A stretch of DNA of 64,000 nucleotides from Pseudomonas sp. S09G 359 (GTDB lineage: Bacteria; Pseudomonadota; Gammaproteobacteria; Pseudomonadales; Pseudomonadaceae). A program made the position numbers and the translations under genes. Position 1 is the first letter of the stretch. Each line of letters begins with the position of its first letter. Below are positions 16,079-24,127 of this stretch, one piece after another. The notes beneath the pieces are model-generated. The model was not told where the DNA came from. It ran no database searches and saw nothing but the letters and a program-made list of their open reading frames with translations. The stretch is from contig NZ_CP025263.1 of assembly GCF_002843605.1 (NCBI RefSeq), positions 2,071,001-2,135,000 of the forward strand, written 5' to 3'.

Positions 16079-17569
16079 CTATCGGGGATCAAGCGCTGCG
16101 GCTGCAGTGCTCGGTTGTCCCAGGCATAGATAGACGATAACTCCCGTCAGCAACGTGAACACCGCCAGCACCTGCAGCAAGGTATTGAACCCGGCGTTGT
16201 AGGCCGAGCGCAGCACCTCCAGCGGAATCTGGCCGCTATGCTGCAGGTCGCCCATGACCAGGTGCCGCGCGATGTCTGAAACCTCACCGCCTACCGTAGC
16301 GAGTTGCAGGTGGTGAGCCACCAGCGCACTCAACACGGCCACCGTGATGGCCAGTGCAACGCCTTCGCTGGCCACGCGGGTGGTGTTGAAAATCCCGGCG
16401 GCCATTCCGGCGCGTTCCTTGGGCACCACACTGATCGCCAGGCCATCCATCAAGCCCCAGGGGATCGCCGTACCCGCACCGATCAGCAGCATTGCGGCGA
16501 GGGTTTGCCAGTGCGCATCGGCATTCAGTGCACTCAACAGGTACAGGCCGCTCGCCGCCATCACAAAGCCAAGCGAGCAGAGCAGGCCCGCCGACCACCA
16601 GCGGGTCAGGGACGCGGCAATCAACGGCACCACCAGCATTGGTGCGGACAGCGCGAGCATGGTCAGCCCCGCCTCGAACGCGCTGGCGCCGTCGACGCCG
16701 ATCAGTCGGATCGGCAACAGCACGATCAACACGATGTAGCAGTAGCAGGTGCCGACGGGCAATATCTGCACGCCAATAAAGCGCGGGAAGCGAAACAGCC
16801 GCAGCTCCAGCATGGGCTGTTTCGCCCGCGTTTCCACCCAGACAAACAGCCCGCCGAGCACCATCGATGCGCCCAGCAAAGTAAGCGTCAGCGGCGCATT
16901 CCAGCCGTGCTCCGGGGCCAGGATCACGGCGCTGGTGAAGGCGATCAGCAGGCCGGAAAACGTCAGCACCCCCAGCGTGTCCAGGCGCTGGGCTTGAGCG
17001 TTGTGGCTTTCGCGCAGGGTCGGCAGGGCGAACACCAGCGAGGTGATCGCCAGCAGCGCCGTGAACAGAAAGATCCCGCGCCAGCCCAGCCATTCGATCA
17101 GCAGCCCCGACAACAGTGGGCCAAATGCCAGGCCAGCCCCGAACGTGGTGCCCAACAGGCTGAAAGCGCGCGTGCGCGCATGGCCTTCGAACTCTTGTGC
17201 CAGCGCCGCCGTGCCGCCGGCCAATGCGCATGCCGCGGCGATGCCCTGCAGGCCGCGCAGCAGGTCCAGCCAAACGATATCGGGTGCCACTGAAAGTAGA
17301 AGCGATACCACGGCAAACAAGCCCATGCCGCCGATGAATAATCGCTTGCGCCCGTAGCGGTCGGCGAGGGTGCCCGCGGCCATTAACAGGCTGCCAAAGC
17401 TGAGCATGAACGCATTGGTGATCCAGGCCAGTTGCGTAGGGCTGGCATCGAAGCCCTGGCCAATAAAGGGGGTGGCCACGGCACCGCCGGTGAAGCTCAT
17501 TGGCAGCACCAGGGCAGCCAGGCAAATCGCGGCAAGGATAATGTTCGCCGAGTGGGTGGGCGTGTGCAT
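16079..17569 (-). CDS. DHA2-type MFS drug:proton antiporter
   Basis: From the ATG at 17569, which has AAGGAC seven bases upstream, the product is 496 residues with about fourteen helices. It contains the motif-A sequence GTLADRYGRKRLFIGG, as in EmrB/QacA-like exporters. A longer frame to 17599 has no ribosome-binding site. The divergent LysR gene starts 104 nt away and is the probable regulator. Substrate unknown. Confidence 0.88.
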   Translation of the reverse strand: MHTPTHSANIILAAICLAALVLPMSFTGGAVATPFIGQGFDASPTQLAWITNAFMLSFGSLLMAAGTLADRYGRKRLFIGGMGLFAVVSLLLSVAPDIVWLDLLRGLQGIAAACALAGGTAALAQEFEGHARTRAFSLLGTTFGAGLAFGPLLSGLLIEWLGWRGIFLFTALLAITSLVFALPTLRESHNAQAQRLDTLGVLTFSGLLIAFTSAVILAPEHGWNAPLTLTLLGASMVLGGLFVWVETRAKQPMLELRLFRFPRFIGVQILPVGTCYCYIVLIVLLPIRLIGVDGASAFEAGLTMLALSAPMLVVPLIAASLTRWWSAGLLCSLGFVMAASGLYLLSALNADAHWQTLAAMLLIGAGTAIPWGLMDGLAISVVPKERAGMAAGIFNTTRVASEGVALAITVAVLSALVAHHLQLATVGGEVSDIARHLVMGDLQHSGQIPLEVLRSAYNAGFNTLLQVLAVFTLLTGVIVYLCLGQPSTAAAALDPR

Positions 17570-17672
17570 GGGATCAGTCCTTGAGAGTGGTCCAGTCACT
17601 CTATTGAGGATGCAATCGTAGATAAACGGGCTTACATTCCACTAATAATGAACCCAAAGGATCTAATTCATT

Positions 17673-18572
17673 GTGGACAGCCTCAGTGGTGAGATTTCGT
17701 TCGTAAAAACCGCAGAGTCGCTCAGCTTCGTCGCAGCGGCGCGCGCGCTGGGGATTTCCGCCTCGGCAGTGGGCAAGAATGTGGCCAAGCTGGAAGCCTC
17801 GCTGAAGGTGCGGTTGTTGCAACGCAGCACGCGCAAAGTCAGCCTGACCGCCGAAGGGCAATTGTTCTACGAGCGCTGTCGGAAAATTCTCGATGACCTG
17901 CAGGATGCACGCGCGATGCTCTCCGATGCCGTGCAAGCGCCCCGTGGCAAGCTGCGGGTGAGCCTGCCCACCATCGGTTATCGTTTCCTCATGCCGCATA
18001 TGCTGGCCTTCAGAAAGGCCTACCCGGAGATTGAGTTGGAGCTGGATTTCAGCGACCTGCTGGTGGACGTGATCGAGGAAGGTTTTGATGTGGTGATTCG
18101 CAGCGGCGGCCTGGCCGACTCGAAACTGATGTCACGCAGGTTGGGGCCTTTTCGGTTTTTGCTGTGCGCCTCGCCAGCGTACTTTGAACGCAAGGGCAGG
18201 CCCTTGGCGGTGCCTGAGTTGGCGCAGCATGAGTGCCTGCGTTATCGCTTTGCGACCACCGGCAAAATCATGGACTGGACCTTGTCGTCCAACCCCGCAT
18301 TTACCCAGCTGCGCCTGCCCACCGCAATGACCTTGAACAACATGGAAGCCATGCTCGCGGCTGCGACCGATGGGCATGGCATTGCCTTTGTCCCGGACTT
18401 TCTGGCACGCCAGGCCCTGGCCGAAGGACGGCTGCACAGTGTGCTGGACGAGCACTGCAGCGACCAGGGGCAATTCTGGGCGCTGTGGCCGTCCAGCCGC
18501 CATCTGTCACCGAAAATCCGCGTGTTTGTGGACTTCGTTGCGCTGCACCTGTTTCCTACGCCCGTCGCGTAA
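17673..18572 (+). CDS. LysR-family regulator divergent from MFS exporter
   Basis: This 299-residue protein has an N-terminal winged helix (SASAVGKNVAKLEASL) and a LysR substrate-binding domain. It starts with GTG, with AAAGGA upstream. Its divergent placement next to the exporter suggests direct control of it. The stop is 2 nt from the convergent catalase-like gene. Confidence 0.88.
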   Translation: MDSLSGEISFVKTAESLSFVAAARALGISASAVGKNVAKLEASLKVRLLQRSTRKVSLTAEGQLFYERCRKILDDLQDARAMLSDAVQAPRGKLRVSLPTIGYRFLMPHMLAFRKAYPEIELELDFSDLLVDVIEEGFDVVIRSGGLADSKLMSRRLGPFRFLLCASPAYFERKGRPLAVPELAQHECLRYRFATTGKIMDWTLSSNPAFTQLRLPTAMTLNNMEAMLAAATDGHGIAFVPDFLARQALAEGRLHSVLDEHCSDQGQFWALWPSSRHLSPKIRVFVDFVALHLFPTPVA

Positions 18573-18574
18573 CC

Positions 18575-19741
18575 CTAAGGCGCGTTGCGGCTGTGGCGGT
18601 AATCGCTGACCGCTTCGTACACCGCTTTGCGCAGGCGGTTGATGCCGCCGATAGGGCGATGCTCGGCGACGCCGAACCAAGGGTTGAACGACTGGTTGTC
18701 ACACGCCAGGTTTTGCTCGGGGGTGTCGAAATCCTGCGCGGGGATGCGCACTTTGGCCACGCTCTCGTAGGGCGCATCGCTCTCCTTCCATTCGATGCTG
18801 GTGTCTTCGATGGGCATGAATTTCTGCGGGTTCTGCCGTTGGATCTGCAACACGAAACACGCGGGCACACGGTCGGTGGACAGCTGTTGGCTCAAGGCGC
18901 TGCGCAGGAAATTCGGCAGGTCCTGGTTCTGCTTGGGCAGTACGTATTCCGGGCAGCTTTGCGGGTCGGGGGCTACGCGAAACTTGGCGTTGGCCGTACC
19001 GAACTTGTAGGGCGAGACTGAAAAGTAGGTGGTCTGCGTCGGGCTGGCCGGCGCGGGCGCCAGGGTTGCCAGGGCGATAAACAAGTGGCGCACCTGCCAG
19101 CTGCGCGGGTCGGCCTTGGGGAAGAACGCCAGGACTTTCTTGCCATCCGCTTGCGCGCCGATGTTCTGCGCGTATTCGGCCACATCGCTGACAAAGAAAT
19201 TCGGATGGCTGAACATCACGAAGTCTTGCTCCGTGCGGGTTTGCTGGTCGGCCAGCAGCTGTTTGCCGGGTACATCCAGCAGCTTGAGGGCCATGCCACG
19301 GGCGTCGCGGATGCTGTCGAACTGCGGGTAGGCGTTGCCGTTGGACAGGCGCATTGTCGCTTGCCAGGTCTTGCCGGGTTCGGCGAACACGCCTTGGCGC
19401 AAGGCGGGGTCAAGGTCGGCCAGCACACTGACTTCGGCCTTCACGCAGCCATGGGCCTTGGCGTGGGCATCACGCAGGTAGCGCGTGCCCTCGCGGTGCT
19501 GGTCGACGATGCGCACCGCCGTCTGGATGATGCCTTGGGTCATCGCCGCTTCGCCCTCCGGTACCTGCTCGTTCGGCGACACCGGGCCGCTGTGCTGCCA
19601 AGCATACCAGCCGGTGGCGCCCAGCCAGCCGAGCAGGCCCAGGCCGACCAGCCACAGCAGGGTCTTGCCGAGAAACGCGCCGAGGCGCAGCCAGAGCCGG
19701 GCGAGCAGGGAGCGTTGGTTGTATTCGGATCGGATAATCAT
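18575..19741 (-). CDS. Membrane-anchored catalase-like haem protein
   Basis: The 388-residue protein has an N-terminal transmembrane anchor (near 25-45) followed by a catalase-fold domain recognised by SNGNAYPQFDSIRDARGMALKLL and FVMFSHPNFFVSD. The typical distal histidine motif (R-V-x-H-x-x-G) of monofunctional catalases is absent. It therefore belongs to the short catalase-related group, which may act as peroxidase or hydroperoxide-handling proteins. Its start overlaps the upstream di-haem cytochrome gene by four bases, so the two probably function together in the periplasm. Confidence 0.8.
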   Translation of the reverse strand: MIIRSEYNQRSLLARLWLRLGAFLGKTLLWLVGLGLLGWLGATGWYAWQHSGPVSPNEQVPEGEAAMTQGIIQTAVRIVDQHREGTRYLRDAHAKAHGCVKAEVSVLADLDPALRQGVFAEPGKTWQATMRLSNGNAYPQFDSIRDARGMALKLLDVPGKQLLADQQTRTEQDFVMFSHPNFFVSDVAEYAQNIGAQADGKKVLAFFPKADPRSWQVRHLFIALATLAPAPASPTQTTYFSVSPYKFGTANAKFRVAPDPQSCPEYVLPKQNQDLPNFLRSALSQQLSTDRVPACFVLQIQRQNPQKFMPIEDTSIEWKESDAPYESVAKVRIPAQDFDTPEQNLACDNQSFNPWFGVAEHRPIGGINRLRKAVYEAVSDYRHSRNAP

Positions 19742-21546
19742 GGCAATTGTTGCTCCAGTGGGCCGCCCAGCACTTTCAGGTATTCCAGCAACGCCCAGCG
19801 TTCCTGAGGCAGCAGGCCACGACCGATGACGCCGTTACCCCGCTGGCCAGCACGGAATTCATGCCCGCTGTTGTGGTTGCCGGTAATTTTGGTATCGAAC
19901 AGGAAGGCATTCTTGAACGCGCCGGTTTCAAACCCGAGGTGGCGCGGGTCGTAGGCGAAGGTGCCTTTATAGAAGGTGGTGCTGCGTTCGTCCTGGGGCG
20001 AGAGCAGTTGGTAGATCGTCGGCACCGACCCGTTATGCAGGAACGGTGGCGTGGCCCACACGCCGGCCAGCGGGCGGGCCTTGTAGGCGCGCAGCTCGCG
20101 CACGCCGATGGGCAGGCCGTAGCCATCCAGGCGTGGGCGTTCCGCCGGGGTGACACCGGCGGCGCGGTAGGCGTGGTCTTCGACATAGGCCGTGACGTAG
20201 GCCAGGCCCTTGGCCACCGAGAGGTTTTTCAGGTCCAGGGGCTCGGTCGGCGTGGGGTGCAGCTCGACAGGGAGCTTGGCCAACTCTGCCGGGTCCCATT
20301 GCAGGGCGCTGAGGTCATAGCGCTGGTCGGCTATGTTGTTGGCGGTGCCGGGGTCGGTGCCGATGTAGTCCACCGGCAGCATCTTCAGGTGCTGCACCGG
20401 GCGGCCACCTTCCTGGGTGACGCTGGGCACATGGCAGCCGGCGCAGTTCTCGGCGAACAGCGCGCGGCCTTGGGCGGCGAGGGGCTTGTCGATGGCGCCG
20501 AACAATGCCTCGGGCCAGGTCGGAGGCTTGAGGCGTTGCAGGGTTTCTTCGATCAGGTTGAGGTCGCGCACCCGCACGCTCGACGGGTAGCGCGCATCAC
20601 CCTGCAACGGTTGGCCGGCGCTGTCGAAGAAGGTCAGGGTCGCGCCCACGCCCAAGGCTTCGCCAATATTGCGCGCCATGGGTTGCTGGGCCGAGCCGTT
20701 CCATTGCACCCAGTCGAAGGTCCAGATATCCCATAGCTGCGGGTAGTCCACCGGTGCATTGGCGATGCGATAGTTTTCCGGGGAGATGGCGTCGCCGAAA
20801 CTGGCATTGGCGATGCGGCCGAACGCGTCGGTACGGCCTGGGCCTTCCTCGGTGGGGTAGAGGCCGCGATGGGTGTCGTTCCAGGCGACTTTGAGGAACT
20901 TGTTCAGCGACTGCTTGAAGTCCTGGCGCAGCTGGCTGTGCTCGGCGTCGTAGCGATCCCCCAATACCTGGCGGGCGAAGCGCTCGAATTTCCACGGGTT
21001 GTAATAGGTTGCGGCAAGGCTGGCGACCAGGGCCTGGCCGAAACTGCCACCGCGTAGGGTGGGCACGCTGGAAGGCAGCACGTGTTGGGCCGAGCCGCCG
21101 TCGATACGCAGCGCCTGGCCTTTATAGTGCAGTTCGCCGGTGTGGCAGGCGGCGCAGGTGATATCCAGGTATTCGGCATTGTCGCCGGCGTTTTTATGCC
21201 GGGCGAAACCCACGGGCAGGTTGCCGGGGTTTTGCGCGCTGGGCACTTGCTTGGGGTCCACCAGGAAACCAAAGCGTGCCAGGTAGTCTGGCGTGGCAAA
21301 ACGCTGGTTGGAAAACGGCAGTTCCAGGGCGGTGAACCAGTCGTAATGCAAGCCTTTTACCTGGGTGCCCTGGGGCGTGAAGTAGTAGGTCTGGCGGTCG
21401 ACGGCGCTCCACTGATCCTGGTAGTGCACCTGCTCCACGGGCACGTAGTCGGGGAGTTTGGGGTTGACGATGTAGTAGAGCACCACGGCCAGGATCAGAC
21501 CGAAAATGACCAACATCGTCAATAAAACACGGGAAAAAATGCGCAA
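19738..21546 (-). CDS. Membrane-anchored di-haem c-type cytochrome (CcpA/RoxA-like)
   Basis: The 602-residue protein has an N-terminal signal anchor (about 5-27) and two haem c sites: CAACH at 131-135 and CAGCH near 367. The spacing and size resemble the RoxA/di-haem peroxidase superfamily rather than classical 330-residue cytochrome c peroxidase. The gene overlaps the catalase-like gene by four bases. A role in periplasmic peroxide or lipid-hydroperoxide chemistry is inferred. Confidence 0.83.
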   Translation of the reverse strand: MRIFSRVLLTMLVIFGLILAVVLYYIVNPKLPDYVPVEQVHYQDQWSAVDRQTYYFTPQGTQVKGLHYDWFTALELPFSNQRFATPDYLARFGFLVDPKQVPSAQNPGNLPVGFARHKNAGDNAEYLDITCAACHTGELHYKGQALRIDGGSAQHVLPSSVPTLRGGSFGQALVASLAATYYNPWKFERFARQVLGDRYDAEHSQLRQDFKQSLNKFLKVAWNDTHRGLYPTEEGPGRTDAFGRIANASFGDAISPENYRIANAPVDYPQLWDIWTFDWVQWNGSAQQPMARNIGEALGVGATLTFFDSAGQPLQGDARYPSSVRVRDLNLIEETLQRLKPPTWPEALFGAIDKPLAAQGRALFAENCAGCHVPSVTQEGGRPVQHLKMLPVDYIGTDPGTANNIADQRYDLSALQWDPAELAKLPVELHPTPTEPLDLKNLSVAKGLAYVTAYVEDHAYRAAGVTPAERPRLDGYGLPIGVRELRAYKARPLAGVWATPPFLHNGSVPTIYQLLSPQDERSTTFYKGTFAYDPRHLGFETGAFKNAFLFDTKITGNHNSGHEFRAGQRGNGVIGRGLLPQERWALLEYLKVLGGPLEQQLP

Positions 21547-21792
21547 GATAACTATCCTTGTCCAGTTGTGGCTTTCTTATGCCATTGAGCTGCAGGTACG
21601 GCAAGTGGCCAGCAGTCTGCAGGTATGCGGTCCGCGATCCATCGCGGGCCGCCATAATGAATGAAAATGCTTTTAAACACGTGAACTTATCGGAAGTTTC
21701 CTGCTCACATGCCGGTAGCCATTGGTCGTGGCCGCCTGATAAGCTCGCGACTTTATTCGAATGCCCTTTTGGCGCATGAACAAGGAAATAGC

Positions 21793-22533
21793 ATGAAACA
21801 GCATCGGTTGGCGGCGGCGGTGGCCCTGGTTAGCCTGGTACTTGCGGGTTGTGATTCGCAGACCAGCGTAGAGCTGAAAACCCCGGCGCAGAAAGCTTCC
21901 TACGGCATCGGCCTGAACATGGGCAAGAGCCTTGCCCAAGAAGGCATGGATGACCTGGATTCCAAAGCAGTAGCCCAAGGCATCGAAGATGCCGTCGGCA
22001 AAAAAGAGCAGAAGCTCAAAGACGACGAACTGGTTGAAGCGTTTGCCGCACTGCAAAAGCGTGCTGAAGAACGTATGACCAAGATGAGCGAAGAGTCGGC
22101 AGCCGCCGGCAAGAAATTCCTCGAAGACAACGCCAAGAAAGACGGCGTCGTCACCACTGCTTCCGGCCTGCAGTACAAAATCACCAAGAAAGCCGATGGC
22201 GCCCAGCCTAAGCCGACTGACGTGGTGACAGTGCACTACACCGGCAAGCTCACCAACGGCACCACCTTTGACAGCTCCGTGGATCGCGGTAGCCCGATTG
22301 ACCTGCCGGTCAGCGGCGTGATCCCAGGTTGGGTCGAAGGCCTGCAACTGATGCACGTAGGCGAGAAGGTCGAGTTGTACATCCCGTCCGACCTGGCCTA
22401 CGGCGCGCAGAGCCCGAGCCCGGCGATCCCGGCCAACTCGGTGCTGGTGTTCGACCTGGAACTGCTGGCCATCAAGGACCCAGCCAAGGCTGAAGCCCCT
22501 GACGCACCTGCAGCACCAGCCGCCAAGAAGTAA
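21793..22533 (+). CDS. FKBP-type peptidyl-prolyl isomerase lipoprotein (Mip/FkpA-like)
   Basis: This 246-residue protein has a lipoprotein signal ending in LAGC (Cys 20), an alpha-helical dimerisation domain (about 30-120) and an FKBP domain with VHYTGKLTNGTTFDSS and VIPGWVEGLQLM. It catalyses prolyl isomerisation in the cell envelope. AAGGAAAT precedes the start at 21793; an upstream frame to 21709 lacks a site. The C-terminal tail is rich in Ala, Pro and Lys. A strong terminator follows. Confidence 0.93.
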   Translation: MKQHRLAAAVALVSLVLAGCDSQTSVELKTPAQKASYGIGLNMGKSLAQEGMDDLDSKAVAQGIEDAVGKKEQKLKDDELVEAFAALQKRAEERMTKMSEESAAAGKKFLEDNAKKDGVVTTASGLQYKITKKADGAQPKPTDVVTVHYTGKLTNGTTFDSSVDRGSPIDLPVSGVIPGWVEGLQLMHVGEKVELYIPSDLAYGAQSPSPAIPANSVLVFDLELLAIKDPAKAEAPDAPAAPAAKK

Positions 22534-22550
22534 TCGGCGCCTGAACACAC

Positions 22551-22580
22551 AACGCCCCGTCTCGACGGGGCGTTGTTGTT
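22551..22580 (+). terminator. Terminator of the FKBP gene
   Basis: A 10-bp stem (AACGCCCCGT/ACGGGGCGTT) with a 4-nt loop is followed by a T-rich tail. The inverted repeat begins 17 nt after the stop codon. Confidence 0.9.
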
Positions 22581-22868
22581 TCTGCAGGTTGCATGGTTCA
22601 AGGGGAATCTGCCGGCGTATTGGAGCTTGTGCAGATCCGACCGAACATCTGTAGCCTTAAACAGTCTGATATAAGACTCGAGTACGGGTAGCCTCTGATC
22701 AACGCCAAGTCAATGAAATCTTGGGTTTTTTTATGTGCGCAAAAAATGCCCGATCTGACTGTAAGCCTTGTAATCCGTGGCTTTCAGCTGGGAAAACCAG
22801 CTCTGTTCACAAGGTTATCCACAATTTGTGTGGATAACTTTTTATGTCGCCTGGAACTGGAGTGACGA
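22581..22868. other. Intergenic region before DUF1232 gene
   Basis: No gene is seen. The only notable structure is the inverted pair of TTATCCACA sequences at 22814-22838, listed separately. Confidence 0.5.
22814..22843 (+). promoter_or_regulatory. Inverted pair of perfect DnaA-box sequences / hairpin with T-run
   Basis: TTATCCACA (22815-22823) and TGTGGATAA (22829-22837) form a 10-bp perfect stem with a 5-nt loop, followed by TTTTT. Each arm equals the strongest DnaA-box consensus. The same structure would also act as a rho-independent terminator about 25 nt upstream of the next start codon, as a leader attenuator would. Which function applies cannot be told from sequence. Confidence 0.5.
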
Positions 22869-23327
22869 ATGAAACCACCCTTTAATTTCACCCGTTTCCT
22901 GCCCATGGCCGCGCGCTTGCTGGGCCGTGGGCGTTTGCCGACCCTGCTGTTCGCCGTCGCGGCCAAAGGCTCGAGCCAGGGCAACCGCCTGGGCAAGCTC
23001 AAGGATGATTTCAAGTTGCTACAAGCCCTGTGCCTGGCCTACTGGCGTGGTGAGTACCGGGCGATCAGCCCCAAGGCGCTGATCTCGGTGGTGGCCGGGC
23101 TGATGTACTTCCTCAGCCCGATTGATGCGATCCCGGACTTTATCCCCATGTTTGGTATGCTCGATGACATCGCCGTATTGGCATGGGTCATGAAGACCCT
23201 GGATGGCGAGCTGAGCGCCTTTCGCGCCTGGCGTGACGCACAGCGCCCGGAAAAACTCGCCGTGGTCGAGCGGCTGCCTGCGACGCCCGCCTTGCTGGCC
23301 AAGGAAAACCCGCAAAAAAACGCCTGA
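22869..23327 (+). CDS. DUF1232 (YkvA-type) membrane protein
   Basis: The 152-residue protein contains the DUF1232 core (YFLSPIDAIPDFIPMFGMLDDIAVLAW) flanked by a basic N-terminus and a charged C-terminal tail. These are small membrane proteins of unknown function. It lies alone between the FKBP and HTH genes, with the DnaA-box hairpin in its leader. Confidence 0.88.
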   Translation: MKPPFNFTRFLPMAARLLGRGRLPTLLFAVAAKGSSQGNRLGKLKDDFKLLQALCLAYWRGEYRAISPKALISVVAGLMYFLSPIDAIPDFIPMFGMLDDIAVLAWVMKTLDGELSAFRAWRDAQRPEKLAVVERLPATPALLAKENPQKNA

Positions 23328-23420
23328 TGTGGCTATCCCCCTGCGACCTTTGTGGCTGTTAGGATTACACTCCTAAGGAAAGAACTTACTCAGTAAGTGT
23401 TGTTATCCTACGGGGCTGTC

Positions 23421-23759
23421 ATGGATATTCAGATAATTTCACGCAATGGCGAACCCGAATACGCGGTCTTGCCATGGGATCAGTACCAGGCGCTGCTAAA
23501 AGCTGCCGGTCAGCAACAACCTGCACCGCCTCCTTCCGCTACTGCCCAAGCCGCACCTGCCCAGGACCTGCGCCCGCTCGCAGACCTGCGCGGCTTGCGC
23601 GAAGCCAAGGGCCTGGCCATCGAGGCCCTGGCACGCACCGTGGGTATCAGCCCCTCATACCTGGGATTGATCGAAAGTGGAGAACGCCAGCCGGATGCTG
23701 CGATCCGCCGCAGCCTGGCCTGGGAATTGGGAGTTGCAGGTTGGAGGGATGAATCTTGA
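23421..23759 (+). CDS. XRE-type helix-turn-helix regulator
   Basis: The 112-residue protein has an N-terminal segment like antitoxin or DNA-binding accessory proteins (MDIQIISRNGEPEYAVLPWD), an Ala/Pro-rich linker, then a Cro/CI HTH (LREAKGLAIEALARTVGISP). The start at 23421 is preferred over a TTG at 23397. Its stop overlaps the TTG start of the next gene by three bases, so the two form an operon. It could be a regulator or an antitoxin-like protein; no toxin family is recognised next door. Confidence 0.8.
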   Translation: MDIQIISRNGEPEYAVLPWDQYQALLKAAGQQQPAPPPSATAQAAPAQDLRPLADLRGLREAKGLAIEALARTVGISPSYLGLIESGERQPDAAIRRSLAWELGVAGWRDES

Positions 23760-24127
23760 GCGTACGTATCAGCCGTCAACACTGGGATGGGTTACTCAAC
23801 GAGCTGGACCAGGCGCGCCGCCAGCGCCATCTGCTGACCTATCGCGCGCTGCTGGAGCGCCTGCAGTTCCCCACGCCGGCCATGCAAACCCTGGCCGCCG
23901 CCCTGGAACACCTGGCTGCGCTGGATGCCAAGGCCGAGCAACCGTTGCGCAGTTCCCTGGTGATCAGCCAGGGTGCCAGCCGCTTGCCGCGTACCGGTTT
24001 TTTTGAATGCGTGGAGCGCCTGGGGCGTTTCAGCGGGCCCTCCGATGGTGTGGCCGCCGCGTCCTGGCACGCCTCGGAAGTGGTGCGGGTGTTCGAATAC
24101 GAGTACCCGGAATCCGCCGAGGCCTAG
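23756..24127 (+). CDS. Conserved-looking hypothetical protein coupled to HTH gene
   Basis: The 123-residue frame starts with TTG, preceded by GGAGGG at eight bases, and overlaps the HTH gene stop. The product is mostly helical (LLNELDQARRQRHLLTYRALLERL) with an acidic end and no membrane segment or known motif. Its stop is convergent with the c-di-GMP gene, with a 4-nt overlap. Function unknown. Confidence 0.7.
   Translation: MSVRISRQHWDGLLNELDQARRQRHLLTYRALLERLQFPTPAMQTLAAALEHLAALDAKAEQPLRSSLVISQGASRLPRTGFFECVERLGRFSGPSDGVAAASWHASEVVRVFEYEYPESAEA

Noticed and set aside
22814..22843. Replication origin
   Set aside because: Only two DnaA boxes, no AT-rich unwinding element and no dnaA, dnaN, gyrB or rpmH nearby.
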